Assembly: GCA_963920525.1 (NCBI GenBank)
Contig: OY986438.1
Coordinates: forward strand, 216,931,396-216,995,395
Source: Dichetophora obliterata
Lineage: Eukaryota > Arthropoda > Insecta > Diptera > Sciomyzidae
Reading direction: 5' to 3'
DNA length: 64,000 nt
Shown here: positions 62,138 through 64,000 of the stretch, one piece after another
How positions within the stretch are numbered: the first letter of the stretch is position 1
Layout: each line of letters opens with the position of its first letter
Notes under the pieces: model-generated
Told to the model about the DNA's origin: nothing
The model's input: only the letters and a program-made list of their open reading frames with translations
The model's database searches: none
Translations under genes and position numbers: made by a program

Positions 62138-64000
62138 ACTAAGATTCTTGAAAAAAAATCAAAATCCAGAAAACTTTTTTCTGAATATGCAGTCTTGTGT
62201 ATATATGTATTAGAAACAATTTGGTGTATAAATCGTCCTTGTAGGATGTATGGTTTGCGAGTTATGACGGAAAAAGCACATGTTTTTGGCCAGCTTCCAC
62301 TCCAAAAAGTGTTCTACAACTCCTAACTACAAGAGATAGAGCAAACGGCATTTGGACAAAGGAGTATCCCTTCTTAAGGACGAGGACCTGGTGCTCATTT
62401 TAATGCATGAATCGTCCTTATCTGATATGTAGTTTTTATTTTAGAAAATAAATAAAAAAAATAAAAATTGACAAAAAAGGGCACATGAAATTAACATGAA
62501 ATCTAATTTTTAAAATTATTTTAAGGATACAGTCTTGTGGGCAGTAGCTTAAGGAACATTTTGATGCATAAATCGTCCTTTTATGATGTATGGTTTAGAA
62601 GTTATGGCTAAAAAATCAAAAAAATCGCAAAAAACCACGTCAAAAACTATGATTCATGTAAAAAATTTTAACTAAGATTCTTGAAAAAAAATCAAAATCC
62701 AGAAAACTTTTTTCTGAATATGCAGTCTTGTGTATATATGTATTAGAAATAATTTGGTGTATAAATCGTCCTTGTAGGATGTATGGTTTGCGAGTTATGA
62801 CGGAAAAAGCACATGTTTTTGGCCAGCTTCCACTCCAAAAAGTGTTCTACAACTCCTAACTACAAGAGATAGAGCAAACGGCATTTGGACAAAGGAGTAT
62901 CCCTTCTTAAGGACGAGGACCTGGTGCTCATTTTAATGCATGAATCGTCCTTATCTGATATGTAGTTTTTATTTTAGAAAATAAATAAAAAAAATAAAAA
63001 TTGACAAAAAAGGGCACATAAAATTAACATGAAATCTAATTTTTAAAATTATTTTAAGGATACAGTCTTGTGGGCAGTAGCTTAAGGAACATTTTGATGC
63101 ATAAATCGTCCTTTTATGATGTATGGTTTAGAAGTTATGGCTAAAAAATCAAAAAAATCACAAAAAACCACGTCAAAAACTATGATTCATGTAAAAAATT
63201 TTAACTAAGATTCTTGAAAAAAAATCAAAATCCAGAAAACTTTTTTATGAATATGCAGTCTTGTGTATATATGTATTAGAAACAATTTGGTGTATAAATC
63301 GTCTTTGTAGGATGTATGGTTTGCGAGTTATGACGGAAAAAGCACATGTTTTTGGCCAGCTTCCACTCCAAAAAGTGTTCTACAACTCCTAACTACAAGA
63401 GATAGAGCAAACGGCATTTGGACAAAGGAGTATCCCTTCTTAAGGACGAGGACCTGGTGCTCATTTTAATGCATGAATCGTCCTTATCTGATATGTAGTT
63501 TTTATTTTAGAAAATAAATAAAAAAAATAAAAATTGACAATAAAGGGCACATGAAATTAACATGAAATCTAATTTTTAAAATTATTTTAAGGATACAGTC
63601 TTGTGGGCAGTAGCTTAAGGAACATTTTCATGCATAAATCGTCCTTTTATGATGTATGGTTTAGAAGTTATGGCTAAAAAATCAAAAAAATCGCAAAAAC
63701 CCACGTCAAAAACTATGATTCATGTAAAAAATTTTAACTAAGATTCTTGAAAAAAAATCAAAATCCAGAAAACTTTTTTCTGAATATGCAGTCTTGTGTA
63801 TATACGTATTAGAAACAATTTGGTGTATAAATCGTCCTTGTAGGATGTAGGGTTTGGGAGTTATGACGGAAAAAGCACATGTTTTTGGCCAGCTTCCACT
63901 CCAAAAAGTGTTCTACAACTCCTAACTACAAGAGATAGAGCAAACGGCATTTGGACAAAGGAGTATCCCTTCTTAAGGACGAGGACCTGGTGCTCATTTT

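Larger units (their letters stand above)
1..64000. repeat. Satellite DNA array, 533-bp monomer, fills the window
   Basis: The same 533-bp unit recurs head-to-tail from the first to the last base, always in one orientation. I placed 119 starts at the phase mark ACTAAG; the first spacings are 1, 534, 1067, 1600, 2133, 2666, 3199, 3732. Most units are exactly 533 bp. Others are 531, 532, 534, 526, 524, 494 or 491 bp, and three composites measure 848, 899 and 848 bp. Base composition is about 69% A+T with long A-tracts on the plus strand. No transposon, gene or unrelated sequence interrupts it, and neither array edge is in the window. Such arrays are typical of eukaryotic centromeric or other constitutive heterochromatin; which one applies here is inference. 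I do not recognise the family. Confidence 0.99.
53129..64000. repeat. Third block: diverged segment with its own repeats
   Basis: Units start at 53129, 53662, 54195, 54727, 55261, 55794, 56327, 56860, 57393, 57924, 58457, 58990, 59523, 60014, 60548, 61081, 61614, 62138, 62671, 63204 and 63737 (cut by the window end). It does not follow the variant order of copies 1 and 2 and has more private point changes: CTTATGTA near 53720, CTGATTTTT at 55628, ATGGGTAAA near 56795, CGTCCTAGTAGG near 60113, GAAATAATTT near 62748 and ACAATAAAGGG near 63540. Within it the segment from 53662 reappears from 58990. Confidence 0.85.
58990..64000. repeat. Ten-monomer segment, second copy, rearranged
   Basis: Units 58990, 59523 and 60014 match 53662, 54195 and 54727. 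Units 62671, 63204 and 63737 match 55794, 56860 and 57393. Between the two matched sets the order differs: units 61081 (GTACAGTTTGCG), 61614 (9-bp loss) and 62138 have no direct counterpart, and the TAAGATG unit at 56327 is missing. Offsets are 5,328 at the start, 5,287 after a 41-bp deletion, and 6,877 then 6,344 at the right. Monomers were therefore gained and lost inside the segment after it was duplicated. Confidence 0.8.

Noticed and set aside
1..64000. CRISPR array
   Set aside because: The direct repeat is 533 bp with no unique spacers and all positions repeat, which is satellite organisation.
1..64000. Tandem gene cluster such as rDNA, 5S or histone genes
   Set aside because: No rRNA, tRNA or histone sequence is recognisable in the 533-bp unit and no frame spans a useful part of it.

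Overview
The window is one uninterrupted array of a satellite DNA. From base 1 to base 64000 it is a head-to-tail, single-orientation tandem repeat with a 533-bp monomer, about 31% G+C (163 of 533 in the first monomer, counted by hand). I place 119 monomer starts, using the hexamer ACTAAG as an arbitrary phase mark. Most spacings are exactly 533 bp. I see no supportable protein-coding gene, tRNA, rRNA, CRISPR array, transposon or single-copy flank. This architecture (long homogeneous satellite, higher-order repeats, nucleosome-scale subunits) points to eukaryotic heterochromatin: centromeric, pericentromeric, subtelomeric, or a sex or B chromosome. I do not recognise the satellite family and cannot name the organism; a plant or an invertebrate would both fit.

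Structure exists at five scales. (1) Short dyads and A-tracts lie inside the monomer. (2) The 533-bp monomer is itself a decayed trimer of about 178 bp: the motif AATCGTCCTT occurs three times per monomer at spacings of 179, 161 and 193 bp. (3) The monomer is the homogenised unit, with near-identical copies carrying diagnostic variants. (4) Small higher-order repeats of 2, 3 and 4 monomers are recognised by shared variants. (5) A very large duplication of about 24 kb gives copy 1 (about 2155-26381) and copy 2 (about 27303-53128), offset first by 25,148 bp and, after a 1,599-bp (three-monomer) copy-number difference, by 26,747 bp. I found only about six point differences between the copies by eye.

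Layout: 1-2154, ordinary monomers; 2155-26381, copy 1; 26382-27302, intervening monomers ending in a scarred junction with filler; 27303-53128, copy 2; 53129-64000, a third block with its own repeated segments of about 5.3 kb and several private deletions. Copies 1 and 2 share the same rare scars (a composite monomer with a 218-bp loss, a 39-bp scar, 7-bp deletions), so those events predate the large duplication. The biological content is therefore a record of satellite evolution (unequal exchange, local amplification, break repair) rather than a set of genes. Short open frames of 60-69 codons arise only where a variant removes a stop codon, and I reject them as genes.
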